Shown piece by piece: positions 17,413 to 26,582 of a DNA stretch of 64,000 nucleotides. The notes under the pieces are model-generated. The model was not told the origin of the DNA. It was given only the letters and a program-made list of their open reading frames with translations, and searched no databases. Both the position numbers and the translations under genes were made by a program. The DNA is from JBFFMO01 sp041390025 (GTDB lineage Bacteria; Myxococcota_A; Bradymonadia; Bradymonadales; Bradymonadaceae), in contig JAWKQR010000024.1 of the NCBI GenBank assembly GCA_041390025.1, positions 17,506-81,505 of the forward strand, read 5' to 3'. The first letter of the stretch is position 1, and each line of letters starts with the position of its first letter.

Positions 17413-19073
17413 TTAGGCTTGCGCCTCGGCTCGTTTGCGTTCGAACTGTTTCTTGATCATGTATTGCTGAACAATACCGATGAGCATGCTTGCGAAGTAA
17501 TACAAAACCACCCCTGACGGCAAGAAGAGCATGAACGCCGTAAAGGTGATGGGCATGATTCGCATGATGGTTTCATCTGCGGGTTGGGTGCTTCAACCGT
17601 CATCATCGACTGTTGGATGAGCATCACCACGCCCATCGCGATGGGCAGCACAAAGTACGGGTCTGGGGCCGAGAGGTCATGGTACCAAAACGCAAAGTCC
17701 GCCTGGTAGAGCTCGACCGAGTTCAAAATCATGAAATACAGGGCCAAGAAGATCGGGAACTGCAGGAACATCGGCGCACAACCAAGCGCGCTGACGTTGT
17801 TCTCCTTGAACGCCTTCATGGTCTCTTCGGCCTGGCGCTGCTGGTCGTTCGCGTACTTCTCTTTGATGCCATTGAGGATCGGCTGAATGTCCTTCATGCG
17901 CTCGCTGTTGGCGTAGACCTTGTGATTGATCGGCCACATCAACAGGCGCACGATGATCGTCAACAGGATGATGGCGAAGCCCCAGTTGCTCACAAATCCG
18001 TGCAGGAACACGAGCAACCACCTCATTGGGCGCGACAGGAATGCGAACATCCCGTAGTCGATGGCCTCGTTCAGGTCAGACCCGGCGGCATCCAAAACGT
18101 CTTGGTCTTTGGGGCCGACCAGCAACTTGTACTGCTGTGTTTGTGTGGCGCCTGGCGCGATCGTCGTGGTCTTGGAGATTAGGCGCGAGCGCAAGAAGTG
18201 CTCCTCGACCATCTCGAATTCACAATTGGTCGCTGGTTCGGAAGGAACGGCGGCAAACAGGAAGTAGCGTTTGTCGATGCCACCCCATTTCACGGGGTCT
18301 TCTGGGGTTCCAAACCGCATCGTGTTTTCGACCGATTTGGCCTGCTTTCGCTCCATATCCTCCGACGTCTTGCACAGGCCTTCGACGGTGTCAGGACGTG
18401 GGTCGAGGAAGGATGATTTCTTGTTTGGGTCCATGTACCCGTAAAGATCGAACGTCATCGCGTTGGTGATGGCCTGACCCGATGTGTTCTGCACAACGGC
18501 GGTCAGGTCCAATTCGTAAGGGCGATCCTTTGCGGCAGCGTAGATCTCGGTCAGCACGAACTGCCCTGCGGGATCGACGTAGCGGTACGCGAGCGTTGTG
18601 TACGTCCCGCCATTCTTGACCGATTTGGCTTCGTCGAGCTCAAACATCGCGCCGGTGGGGATGACCTGCGCGTCCTTCGCGAATCCAAAAGCAAATGGGA
18701 ATCGGCCGTCTGCAGGGTAAGCTTCGAGCAAGTCGCCCGCCGCCTGGTACTGCTCGGGGTCGAGGATCTTCACGCCGACCATACGCGCGCCGGCGTTCGA
18801 AAACGTGAGCTCAAACGCGTTGGTCTTTAGAACGTCTTCGCGCTTGGCAATGTTTTTTGCGGGTTGGACGGGTTGCACTGGCTCCGTGGGTTGAACCACG
18901 GGCGGTTTTTGCTCGGATACCTGTTCGGCCGTCTGGCCTGCGGTCTGTTTGGCTTGGTCACCCGTAGGCGGCTTGGGCGCGAAAAAGGACTGCCATCCAA
19001 ACAGCAAAATGGCACTGATGACCATCGCCAATAGAAAGCGTTTTGGATCCACATTGGATTCGTTGCGTGCCAC
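17413..19073 (-). CDS. yidC: Membrane protein insertase YidC (reading frame broken near its end)
   Basis: Gram-negative type YidC: an N-terminal membrane anchor (FLLAMVISAILLFGW), a Pro/Gln-rich linker, the large periplasmic beta domain, then the conserved insertase core with GCAPMFLQFPIF. The frame breaks near 17571-17573, at AAA after PNPQMK. Read directly, it runs out of frame to a stop at 17457. Adding one base restores MRIMPITFTAFMLFLPSG...YYFASMLIGIVQQY and ends at 17413, 19 bases before the next start. Because YidC is essential and the rest is intact, a lost A in an A-run during sequencing is the simplest explanation. Confidence 0.93.
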
Positions 19074-19085
19074 GATGAACTCCTC

Positions 19086-19358
19086 TCAAGGCACCGGGTC
19101 GTATCCACCCGGATGCAACGGATGGCAGCGACTAATTCGCTTCGCACCCATCCACGAACCACGAGCGAAACCATACTTTTGGATAGCTTCCATCGTGTAC
19201 TGCGAGCAGGTCGGCGTGTATCGACACGCCGGCGGCAGCAGGGGCGAAATGTACAATTGATATCCGCGAATCATGAGCATTCCGAAGCGCGCGACGACAC
19301 CCGGACGGTGCGCCAATTGCGATTGATTCTTCGTTTCGTCATGTTCGCTGCCATGCAT
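19086..19358 (-). CDS. yidD: Membrane protein insertion efficiency factor YidD
   Basis: 90-residue YidD with the family core IRGYQLYISPLLPPACRYTPTCSQY and the C-terminal HPGGYDPVP. It is thought to assist YidC-dependent insertion at the inner membrane. It lies between rnpA and yidC with short gaps. The N-terminal 20 residues before the core are hydrophilic and slightly longer than usual, so an internal start at Met27 or Met29 is possible. Confidence 0.93.
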   Translation of the reverse strand: MHGSEHDETKNQSQLAHRPGVVARFGMLMIRGYQLYISPLLPPACRYTPTCSQYTMEAIQKYGFARGSWMGAKRISRCHPLHPGGYDPVP

Positions 19359-19367
19359 CAGCGCATC

Positions 19368-19733
19368 TCATTTGGAAGCGACCGATTGTGAAAGCGCTAA
19401 GAACTCGCGTTGAAGGGCGTCGAACGACGGATGTTCCGTGTTTTCTCGGCGCACGATCACAACGAGATCCCAACCACAGGGCATCTGTCGCTTATTTCGG
19501 CGGAAAATATCCCTCAACCGACGCTTCCAGCGATTCCGGGTGACGGCATTTCCAACCTTGCGAGTGACAGTGATCCCCAAACGTGAAAAGTCAAACTCGT
19601 TTCTTCGCGCGATGACCACAAGAAACTTGCCACCACGCCTGTGCCCCTTGCGTTCCGTACGACGAAAATCAACGCGCTTAAGCAAGCGTTGATGCTTGCC
19701 AAAGGATTCGTCTGAAACGTCTAAATCAGGCAC
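19368..19733 (-). CDS. rnpA: Ribonuclease P protein component
   Basis: 121-residue RnpA. It has the N-terminal substrate-channel sequence RLLKRVDFRRTERKG, the central FSRLGITVTRKVGNAVTRNRWKR region including the RNR signature that contacts P RNA, and LRDIFR. It carries the 5'-leader processing activity of tRNA precursors together with RNase P RNA. GTG start, in the expected place just downstream of rpmH. Confidence 0.95.
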   Translation of the reverse strand: MPDLDVSDESFGKHQRLLKRVDFRRTERKGHRRGGKFLVVIARRNEFDFSRLGITVTRKVGNAVTRNRWKRRLRDIFRRNKRQMPCGWDLVVIVRRENTEHPSFDALQREFLALSQSVASK

Positions 19734-19749
19734 AGGTCACGCGAGGTTG

Positions 19750-19902
19750 TCACTTCTTGTGCTTCTGCACAGCGAGCACCTTACGGCCGCGTGTACGACG
19801 AGCTGCGATGACCTTGCGGCCACCAGCGGTTTTCATGCGCTTGCGGAACCCGTGGGTACGACGACGCTTAACTTTGCTTGGTTGATACGTGCGCTTCGAC
19901 AT
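19750..19902 (-). CDS. rpmH: 50S ribosomal protein L34
   Basis: 50-residue L34 found by direct reading. It starts MSKRTYQPSKVKRRRTHGF and continues KRMKTAGGRKVIAARRTRGRK before a basic tail; most bacterial L34 proteins are 44-46 residues. It is first in the rpmH-rnpA-yidD-yidC cluster. The 60 bases upstream, down to the terminator at 19964-19989, must contain its promoter, but I cannot pick convincing -35/-10 boxes. dnaA is not adjacent; it is 12.4 kb away. Confidence 0.96.
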   Translation of the reverse strand: MSKRTYQPSKVKRRRTHGFRKRMKTAGGRKVIAARRTRGRKVLAVQKHKK

Positions 19903-19963
19903 TACAGACCTCACTGCCCATCATACGGGCTCATTTCGACGGGGCCGAACCCCGGTAAAACGC

Positions 19964-19989
19964 AAAAAACAGCCCCGATTCCTCGGGGC
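19964..19989 (-). terminator. Rho-independent terminator
   Basis: On the minus strand, GCCCCGA-GGAA-TCGGGGC is followed by TG and six T. It lies 59 bases beyond the stop of the lipoprotein at 20048-20605 and just upstream of rpmH, so it separates the two transcription units. Confidence 0.85.
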
Positions 19990-20047
19990 CGCGTAAATAA
20001 CCACATGCGATGGCAAAGATCAAGTTCAACGTGGCGAGGTGCGAAGT

Positions 20048-20605
20048 TCACTCAAGGCCAAAGTCGCGAGGCTCGGGAATGCGCGCCTTCGCCCAGCGGG
20101 TGCGGCGCTTGCGCATCAACTCTTCCGGCGAGATGCCGGCCTTTTCAAAGGGCGACGCACCGCCAAGCTTCTCCTGCGCTTCGGCGCGCAGGGCTTCCTC
20201 GGCCTTGAGCGCCTCGGACCCTTCGGTTTCCTCGAGCATGACGCGTGCAATGTCGCGCACAGACGTCGCCAATGCCACCGAGCGCTGTGCGATGTAGGCA
20301 CGCTGGGCCACGGCTTCGCGCCGCTCGATGTGCGCGTACCGGCCCTGTTCGTCGTGCATGATGGCCCACACATTGCCCTCGCCGGGGCCGTAGGTTTCGC
20401 CGACGATGGTCACAAACACACCGACTTTCGACAGTTCAGGAATGTCGTTGTAGTCGTACGTCTCGGTCACGCCACGTTCGCCAAAGTAGTAGTATTTGGC
20501 CTTTGTGGAGTCATCGAGCCGAATCTGGGACGGCCGCTCAGCAGGCGGCTCTGCCTTGTCGCACGCCGCCGTCGCCATCACCAACATGAACGCAATCCAC
20601 TTCAC
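20048..20605 (-). CDS. Lipoprotein of unknown function
   Basis: 185-residue protein with a lipoprotein signal (MKWIAFMLVMATAAC). The mature part starts with a short Pro/Glu linker, then a small mixed domain (KYYYFGERGVTETYDY; VGVFVTIVGETYGPG) followed by a charged Ala/Glu-rich helical region. I do not recognise a family. Its ATG overlaps the stop of the dipeptidase gene region by 4 bases on the same strand, so the two are coupled, and a strong terminator follows it. Confidence 0.75.
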   Translation of the reverse strand: MKWIAFMLVMATAACDKAEPPAERPSQIRLDDSTKAKYYYFGERGVTETYDYNDIPELSKVGVFVTIVGETYGPGEGNVWAIMHDEQGRYAHIERREAVAQRAYIAQRSVALATSVRDIARVMLEETEGSEALKAEEALRAEAQEKLGGASPFEKAGISPEELMRKRRTRWAKARIPEPRDFGLE

Positions 20606-21957
20606 GTGAGCTCATCCCACAAATAGGCGCTGGTTCGGATCCCTGCGTAGAAATTCTTGAGGTCGAATTTCTCGTTCGGGCTGTGCAAACGGTCGTCGTT
20701 GAGCCCCAATCCGATCAGAACGCTTGGCACTTTGAGCACGTCCGAGAACGTCGCGACGACCGGAATCGAGCCGCCACCGCGGATAAACACCGGGTCGACG
20801 CCCCACGACTTCTTCAGCGCGCGCATCGAGGCGAGCACCGCCGGGTGGTCGCGCTCGGTGATCACGGGGCGACCGCCGTGGTGGAAGTGCACGTCAACCT
20901 TGACGTTGGGGCTGGCGACCTTGCGAATGTACGCCGCCACCAGTTCCTGAATCTCGCCGGGCTCCTGGTCGGGCACCAAACGGCACGAGAACTTCGCGCG
21001 CGCTTTCGACGGCAACACCGTCTTGGCACCCTCGCCGGTAAAGCCGCCGATGATGCCGTTGAAATCGAGCGTTGGACGCGCCCACGAACGCTCAAGGGTC
21101 GTGTAGCCGTCTTCGCCTTGAATGCCCTTTACACCGGTCTCGGCGATGAACTCCGCTTCTTTGAACGGCAGCGCGGCGAAACCGTCGCGTTCGGCTTGGT
21201 CCAAGGGGCGCACGCGGTCGTAGAACCCTGGGACGGCGATGGTACCGTCCGGGTTTTGCAACGCGGCGATGATCTTGCCGATTTCGTTGATCGGGTTTGG
21301 AACGGCGCCGCCGTACAGACCGCTGTGCAGGTCGTGGGACGGCCCGGTGACCTCGACCTCGAAGTAGGCCAATCCACGCAGCGAATACATGATCGCGGGC
21401 AAACCCGGCGCGTACATCGACGAGTCCGAAATGATCACCGCGTCGCATTTGAGGCGCTCGCGATGGCTTTCGACCCAATTGTCCAGATTGACGCTGCCGA
21501 CTTCTTCCTCGCCCTCGATCAACAGCTTGATGTTGACCGGCAGCGCCTTGTTGGTCGCCAGATGCGCCTCGATGGCCTTGATGTGTGCGAAGAGCTGGCC
21601 TTTGTCGTCGGTGGCACCGCGCGCAAAGATTTTGCCGTCGCGCACCGTGGGCTCAAAGGGCGGCGTCTCCCACAGCTCCAGCGGATCGGGAGGCTGCACG
21701 TCGTAGTGGCCGTACAACAAGTAGGTCGGTTTGCCCGGTGCGCCCAAGTATTCGGCATAGACGATGGGATGACCGGGAGTCTCGTGCAGCTCGACCGTTG
21801 GCACTCCGATGTTCCTAAGGTGATCCACCAGCCAGTCCGCGCAGGCTTTGACGTCGCCCTTGTGGGCGGTGTCGGTCGACACCGAGGGAATGCGTAAAAA
21901 AGACTTCAGTTCGTCGAGGAATCGTTCCTCGTTCTTCTCGATGTATGCGATGGCCAT
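20602..21957 (-). CDS. M20-family dipeptidase / metallopeptidase
   Basis: 451 residues, M20 peptidase. LLYGHYDVQPPDP gives the first metal His and the Asp, ARGATDDKGQ the bridging Asp, and IEGEEEVGS the catalytic Glu and a metal Glu. A dimerisation domain lies in the middle, and a further metal His is near the C-terminus (DDRLHSPNEKF). It resembles the cytosolic dipeptidases (CNDP-like, PepV-related subgroup) and has no signal peptide. It lies between two exported-protein genes. Confidence 0.92.
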   Translation of the reverse strand: MAIAYIEKNEERFLDELKSFLRIPSVSTDTAHKGDVKACADWLVDHLRNIGVPTVELHETPGHPIVYAEYLGAPGKPTYLLYGHYDVQPPDPLELWETPPFEPTVRDGKIFARGATDDKGQLFAHIKAIEAHLATNKALPVNIKLLIEGEEEVGSVNLDNWVESHRERLKCDAVIISDSSMYAPGLPAIMYSLRGLAYFEVEVTGPSHDLHSGLYGGAVPNPINEIGKIIAALQNPDGTIAVPGFYDRVRPLDQAERDGFAALPFKEAEFIAETGVKGIQGEDGYTTLERSWARPTLDFNGIIGGFTGEGAKTVLPSKARAKFSCRLVPDQEPGEIQELVAAYIRKVASPNVKVDVHFHHGGRPVITERDHPAVLASMRALKKSWGVDPVFIRGGGSIPVVATFSDVLKVPSVLIGLGLNDDRLHSPNEKFDLKNFYAGIRTSAYLWDELT

Positions 21958-21967
21958 TGGGGTTCCG

Positions 21968-22537
21968 TCAGTTCGCCTTGTAACGCAGGGTGTACGTCAG
22001 CGGTTTGGGTAGTTTGGAGCTTTTGACCTGAACAATCATGGTCAGCTTTTTGTGGTCCGACGACAGGTTGTAGTCGATGACTTTGCTGCCGTCTTCACCC
22101 TTGTAGATCTGGGTGATGTGGTTGTCTTCCCGTTTCTGGGAGACCTTGAATTCGTCGCCGTCATCCCGTGTCCACTTGACCGATTGCGTGCCGTCGGCCT
22201 TGGTCTTGGTGGCTTTGCGCGCGTCGAGCTGGATCGACACCGTGTCGGGCTCAAGGCCCAAGGTCACCTTCTTGAAGATGACGTTCGACTTCTGCAATTT
22301 GCCGCGGGCGATGGGGCGCGTGATGAAGTTCATGTCCTCGATCGTGTCTTCGATCGCGGCGTCCATTTCCTTCTGATGTGAAGCAACGGTGCCGTCGAGC
22401 GTGAAGACGAGCGTCTCGCTCACCGCGGCCTTGGGCTGGGGTGCCTCGGCTTTGACTTCTGCCGGCGGTTGCTCGGTGTCTTGGGCAAATCCAGCGGTTG
22501 AGGTCAGGAGAATCGCAGCAAGAATGAGATGACGCAT
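21968..22537 (-). CDS. Exported protein of unknown function
   Basis: 189 residues with a cleavable signal peptide (MRHLILAAILLTSTAGFAQ) and an acidic Pro/Glu linker. A beta-rich domain of about 140 residues follows, ending PLTYTLRYKAN. The start is the ATG at 22537 because earlier in-frame codons lack a signal peptide. The alternating hydrophobic pattern suggests a single beta-sandwich or lipocalin-like fold, but I cannot name a family. Confidence 0.65.
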   Translation of the reverse strand: MRHLILAAILLTSTAGFAQDTEQPPAEVKAEAPQPKAAVSETLVFTLDGTVASHQKEMDAAIEDTIEDMNFITRPIARGKLQKSNVIFKKVTLGLEPDTVSIQLDARKATKTKADGTQSVKWTRDDGDEFKVSQKREDNHITQIYKGEDGSKVIDYNLSSDHKKLTMIVQVKSSKLPKPLTYTLRYKAN

Positions 22538-22633
22538 GATGGGCTCCGTGGGTGAACGCACTCTAGGTTGCACGCTCAGACGTCGCAAGTGTGGCGTTCA
22601 TTCACACGCGGTGCCTTCAGCTGTAGCCGAGAA

Positions 22634-24856
22634 TCACTGGTAAGATAGAGGCTCAGCTGTGCAAGCGAGCCAAAGGCCAGAAACCTGTTGATCGTTGTTG
22701 TAGCCAACCTGAATTTTATAGGCGACTTCAAAGAGCGGACAGCTAATCTCTACCTGTCTGCCCGGGGCGGCTTGGTTTCCAATCTCTTGGCTGAGTGAAT
22801 AAAGTTCGCCAGCGACGGTGTATTCGTAGTCTACACCAGACGTTTCGGGGATCCAGAGTGGGACCTCCATCAGGTTGGCATTTGACGAATACTGCGGGCT
22901 ACAGATCAGCGCATCGACACGTTCAATTCGCGCGCCATCCATAGACTGAGTCACTTTGAACCCACTCAACAGGTGATTGGGAGGACACAGTTTCATCGGC
23001 ATCGGGCGACTGATTGGCCGTTCAGAATCCGGCATTGGTTGGCGGTAGAATTCCGTGTTCAAAGCCCTAAAGAGGGTGAAGTTATGTGGAAACAGGGTTG
23101 GTCTTCCATAAACGCCATCTGGGTCGACGTCGATCGGGCTGCTGGGCCCGTGAGCGCGCAACCACGACCAATTGTCGACGTAACTCATCGTGTCCAACGG
23201 GCCACAGACAGCTTCAAAACTACCGATGCCCCTCGTGCCCGGCCCATTGACCTGCCCCGGAAATCCACGGATGCCGATGACGGCACCGTAGTAAGAGCCG
23301 CCATTCACATTGTGCAGATATCGATTGCAATTCAGCCCGAAAACCCGTGCGTCTTGTGTATCGTCCCGGAGCCGGACCTCACCGTCAGATCTTGGCGGCG
23401 CAAGTTCTGAATCGTTTGTCGCTGGCAGACCCAACTCGTTCGGTAAGTATTGGCCGCCACTGAAAGTCTTACAATGCCCATCACTCGCCTGCTCAAGGCA
23501 CTCCGGCTCAGCACAGCGGACATTCGGTCGTGAGTCACATGTCACCAACGCTGGCTCCGGAAGAATTTCGTCCTTAGTCAGAGATTCGAATGCGGTGAAA
23601 CTACCATCGTCCTCGGGCACCGGCGTGCCCCACGTCTCATACGGGTTATCTGGATCACTCGCGTCCAGCCCTCGAACCGCTATGAAAGAGGCTACACCTA
23701 CAACACGTTCCTCAGCGTACACATCGTTTACGTAAGTTCCATCCCCGGCATATCGTCCACAATGGGCGTTGGAGCACACGACCAGCGCCCCTCCGCTCGA
23801 TCCACCAAAGGCGTCGAAATCCCCCTTTGGTCGCGGGTGTGCGGCGATTGCCGTCGTTTGGACAACACCATTTTCAGCATAACAAGTGGATATCTCCTGG
23901 GTTGAAACTTGGTCGTAGAGTTCGCTGTAGATGCGACCCGGTGTGTACATTGGAAATCTGGCGTCCTGAAAGTTTTGATTCAGGGTTTGAGCGTGCAAGA
24001 GGGTGCCGGGAGCACGCACGACAGTTGGGAGCTGGTACTCTGCCACCGGCGCGGAATTGAAGAAGAGTCCAGGCTGGCTGAGATCTACAGGTCCAAGGGC
24101 AAGGGGAACAAGCTCCTGAGTCAGTGCCGGTGCCCTATCTTGGGCTATCAGATATGCTAGGTCCCGATTGTTGTCTTTCGCAAGCAGCCACCAGTTTGCG
24201 ACCCTGCGGAACGGCCAGTCGTTGACCAGAACGTCCCGAAATCGACGTCCATTTTGAGTACGCGATGGGTCGGCGTCGGTGTCGAAAGCAGCACCATGAA
24301 ACGAGATTTGAAACAGACGCTCGGCCAAAAGCGGCGATTCTTCCCAACGATCAAAATCGTTGTTGGTCAAAAGCGGACTTTCGGCGCTTGGGTCCAATCC
24401 AAGATTGAAGGTCCAGTTGTTGTATCCTGTTTGTCCGCCTTCAATGTCATCGGGACCCCACTCACCTTTATGTGAATTAAGTTGGAGTTTGGTGCCGAAG
24501 TGAGCAACGAAGCGTGCCTCTGACGTACCCTTAGCCACATGGGCTGCGGTCAACAAGGTGTTGGGTGAGACCAACATCCCCGAACCCCGTCCGTCGAACC
24601 CCGGTGTGAGTCCGCACTCCGGCGTGTCTTTGATCACAATTGAGGCAGCACCACCAACAAGCATCGCGTGCTGAAACTCGCGCTGACATTCCTTTGAGGT
24701 CACGTCGTAGCCCGAGGCCAACATGCCGACACGCGACTGAAGCGCCTCACGTTTGTCGAACACGAGAGGTTCGGATCGTGTCCAAGCCTCATCGGCCAAG
24801 TCGCCACATCCGGAGAGCAAAACGCACCACAAAATCAACCCAAGAACGGTTTTCAT
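22634..24856 (-). CDS. Trypsin-like serine protease lipoprotein (module copy A, second gene)
   Basis: 740 residues. Lipobox LLSGC (C17), then a short N-terminal region with LVFDKREALQSRVGM. The S1-type catalytic set is H106 in TAAH, D232 in NRDLAYLI and S354 in GGSSGGAL. The last 250 residues form a separate domain with IGIRGFPG, ALNTEFYR, KLCPPNHLLSGF and several Cys. The same two-part layout occurs in 45612-47918. The start at 24856 overlaps the small lipoprotein gene upstream by ATGA. It is probably anchored in the envelope; substrate unknown. Confidence 0.82.
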   Translation of the reverse strand: MKTVLGLILWCVLLSGCGDLADEAWTRSEPLVFDKREALQSRVGMLASGYDVTSKECQREFQHAMLVGGAASIVIKDTPECGLTPGFDGRGSGMLVSPNTLLTAAHVAKGTSEARFVAHFGTKLQLNSHKGEWGPDDIEGGQTGYNNWTFNLGLDPSAESPLLTNNDFDRWEESPLLAERLFQISFHGAAFDTDADPSRTQNGRRFRDVLVNDWPFRRVANWWLLAKDNNRDLAYLIAQDRAPALTQELVPLALGPVDLSQPGLFFNSAPVAEYQLPTVVRAPGTLLHAQTLNQNFQDARFPMYTPGRIYSELYDQVSTQEISTCYAENGVVQTTAIAAHPRPKGDFDAFGGSSGGALVVCSNAHCGRYAGDGTYVNDVYAEERVVGVASFIAVRGLDASDPDNPYETWGTPVPEDDGSFTAFESLTKDEILPEPALVTCDSRPNVRCAEPECLEQASDGHCKTFSGGQYLPNELGLPATNDSELAPPRSDGEVRLRDDTQDARVFGLNCNRYLHNVNGGSYYGAVIGIRGFPGQVNGPGTRGIGSFEAVCGPLDTMSYVDNWSWLRAHGPSSPIDVDPDGVYGRPTLFPHNFTLFRALNTEFYRQPMPDSERPISRPMPMKLCPPNHLLSGFKVTQSMDGARIERVDALICSPQYSSNANLMEVPLWIPETSGVDYEYTVAGELYSLSQEIGNQAAPGRQVEISCPLFEVAYKIQVGYNNDQQVSGLWLACTAEPLSYQ

Positions 24857-25461
24857 AAGCGAAATCCCCCATATTTTGATGTGTCCGTGGGTTGCCACCA
24901 ATAATAGTAGTTGAACCATTGTACGTTTCCATCCGTTGTACGCACGAAGCGCCATCGATACAGCATGTGATCGGGGTCCATTCCGATGTCCAAGCTCGGT
25001 TCGCTATAGTCCCAGGTGGCGAGTCGTTTGTTGATGAATGACACGTAGAGCCGGAAGGTGCTGGGATGGACCATGCACTGAACAACGACGCCGGGCGAAA
25101 CTTCCACTTTCGAATAGTGATATTCCCAAGCCACGGGATGAGGGCATTCAAAAACGGCTTCGTGGCCGAGCACCTGTGGTGGAAGTCGCAACCAGACGGT
25201 GTCAATCCCACTATCAAAACCTTTTGTTAGATTGCGCAGCGGTTCGGGCATCTCGTCGACGTAGAACACATCCGTCACGTCAAAAATGTAAACCAAATCA
25301 CTCGAAAGATAGGGGTCCTCGGTCGATGGTTGAAGCGGATACACCTTACGTGGAATGGGCGCCGTAGCTGCACCAGGTTCAAGCGTCCAAGCCGTCGGTT
25401 CGCTATGCTGTGTGTCGCACGACAACAGACCCAAGAATACGACTAACCAAAGTACTTTCAT
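24853..25461 (-). CDS. Small lipoprotein with AVFEC motif (module copy A, first gene)
   Basis: 202 residues, lipobox LLSC after MKVLWLVVFLG. The central segment TVWLRLPPQVLGHEAVFEC matches WLHILDDELLGYPAVFEC in the proteins at 43404-44039 and 47915-48549, and each of these lies immediately upstream of, and overlaps, a trypsin-like lipoprotein gene or its leader. I infer a functional partner of the protease (inhibitor, chaperone or targeting factor). No known family recognised. ATG at 25461; further upstream codons are not part of a signal peptide. Confidence 0.75.
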   Translation of the reverse strand: MKVLWLVVFLGLLSCDTQHSEPTAWTLEPGAATAPIPRKVYPLQPSTEDPYLSSDLVYIFDVTDVFYVDEMPEPLRNLTKGFDSGIDTVWLRLPPQVLGHEAVFECPHPVAWEYHYSKVEVSPGVVVQCMVHPSTFRLYVSFINKRLATWDYSEPSLDIGMDPDHMLYRWRFVRTTDGNVQWFNYYYWWQPTDTSKYGGFRL

Positions 25462-25573
25462 GGTTTCACCCCTGTTTTTCCCCGTTCTGATTTGAACAGT
25501 ATTGAACTGACGAACAGTGGTCAAAGGATCGTTTTACAAAGACCTGTGGCCATAGTGCGGCAATCAACATGTG

Positions 25574-25738
25574 AGATTCGCATTGCTGTGAGGTCACGTC
25601 GTAGCCCGAGGCCAACATGCCTACACGCGACTGAAGCGCCTCACGTTTGTCGAACACGAGAGGGTCGGTTCGGGTCGACTCCTCATCGGCCAAGTCGCCA
25701 CAGGCGGAAAGCAAAACACACCAAAAAACCAGCCCAAC
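25574..25738 (-). pseudogene. Remnant of a trypsin-like lipoprotein leader (module copy A')
   Basis: About 55 codons read VGLVFWCVLLSACGDLADEES...FDKREALQSRVGMLASGYDVTS, nearly the same as residues 4-54 of the protease at 22634-24856. The start codon is lost (RRRAV replaces MKTV) and the frame then runs into unrelated sequence. It lies just upstream of module copy A, so it is probably the end of a decayed tandem copy. The rest of 25462-25787 shows nothing else. Confidence 0.8.
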
Positions 25739-25787
25739 TGCCCGGCGTCGAATCGCATGCGCGCGCCTCAGACTTGCGGTTTGATCT

Positions 25788-26582
25788 CTATTGCCGGCCG
25801 GCAGCCCGGTAGCCGCACAGGTCCACAACCACACGGCGAAAGCCCGCCGACTTGAGCTCGCGCACAATGGCATCACGACGCGCGGGCTCCAGCACCTTTT
25901 CGAGATCCTCGGGTGCGACTTCGATGCGGGCGAGCCCGTCGTGGTCACGCACGCGGCAGTGCCGAAACCCGTAACTATGAAGGACGTCTTCGCCAAGCTC
26001 GATGCGCTTAAGGCGCTCGTGGGTGACCTCAAGGCCATGTGGAATTCGCGACGACAAGCATGCCGCGGCGGGCTTGTCCCAAATGCTCAAACCCAGCGCG
26101 CGGGCCATGTCCCGTACCTCGGACTTGGCAACAGCGTGTTTTAGCAGCGGCTGATAGATGCCACGGGCTTCCATTGCCGCGAGTCCAGGTCGGTCGTCGC
26201 CCACATCGTCGGCATTGGTGCCCGAGGCCAGCACCGAGGCCCCGACGCGATCCGCGATGACCTGCAAATGGTCGAACCGCATGGACTGACAGAAGAAACA
26301 ACGTGCTGTCGTGTTTTGGCGAAAGTCTGGGCTGTCGAGCTCTGAAAACCGCAGGGTTTCGTGCGGGATGCCGATCTCGGTCGCGACCTGAACGGCCTCG
26401 TCGAGTTCACGTCCCGCCAAGGTTTCGGAGACGGCGGTGACGGCCCGGGCGCGATCCCCGACCGCGCGAAACGCCAACGCTGCGACCACCGCACTGTCGA
26501 CGCCGCCTGAGAAGGCCACGACGATCTTCTCGTGACCACGCATTTCGTCGACGATCGCGTCGATCCGAGCTTCAACGCTCAT
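25788..26582 (-). CDS. larE: ATP-dependent sacrificial sulfur transferase LarE-like
   Basis: 264 residues, PP-loop ATP pyrophosphatase with SGGVDSA near residue 26. TTARCFFC and PAAACLSSRIP match the LarE pattern; LarE donates sulfur to the nickel-pincer cofactor precursor, and the Cys of the C-terminal motif is the sacrificial one in many homologues. larB, larC and larA are not in this window, so a role in another thiolation is possible. The ATG at 26582 is preferred over an upstream TTG. It overlaps a 66-residue ORF. Confidence 0.85.
   Translation of the reverse strand: MSVEARIDAIVDEMRGHEKIVVAFSGGVDSAVVAALAFRAVGDRARAVTAVSETLAGRELDEAVQVATEIGIPHETLRFSELDSPDFRQNTTARCFFCQSMRFDHLQVIADRVGASVLASGTNADDVGDDRPGLAAMEARGIYQPLLKHAVAKSEVRDMARALGLSIWDKPAAACLSSRIPHGLEVTHERLKRIELGEDVLHSYGFRHCRVRDHDGLARIEVAPEDLEKVLEPARRDAIVRELKSAGFRRVVVDLCGYRAAGRQ

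Noticed and set aside
16293..17517. Long plus-strand open frames (Gly/Leu- or Ala/Phe-rich) opposite the Jag gene
   Set aside because: They are the antisense of the AAKAPAK repeats; low-complexity composition explains the open frames, and the minus-strand product has a clear R3H domain.
17571..17573. Programmed frameshift in yidC
   Set aside because: No classical slippery heptamer or downstream structure is evident, and such recoding is not known for yidC; a missing base is simpler.
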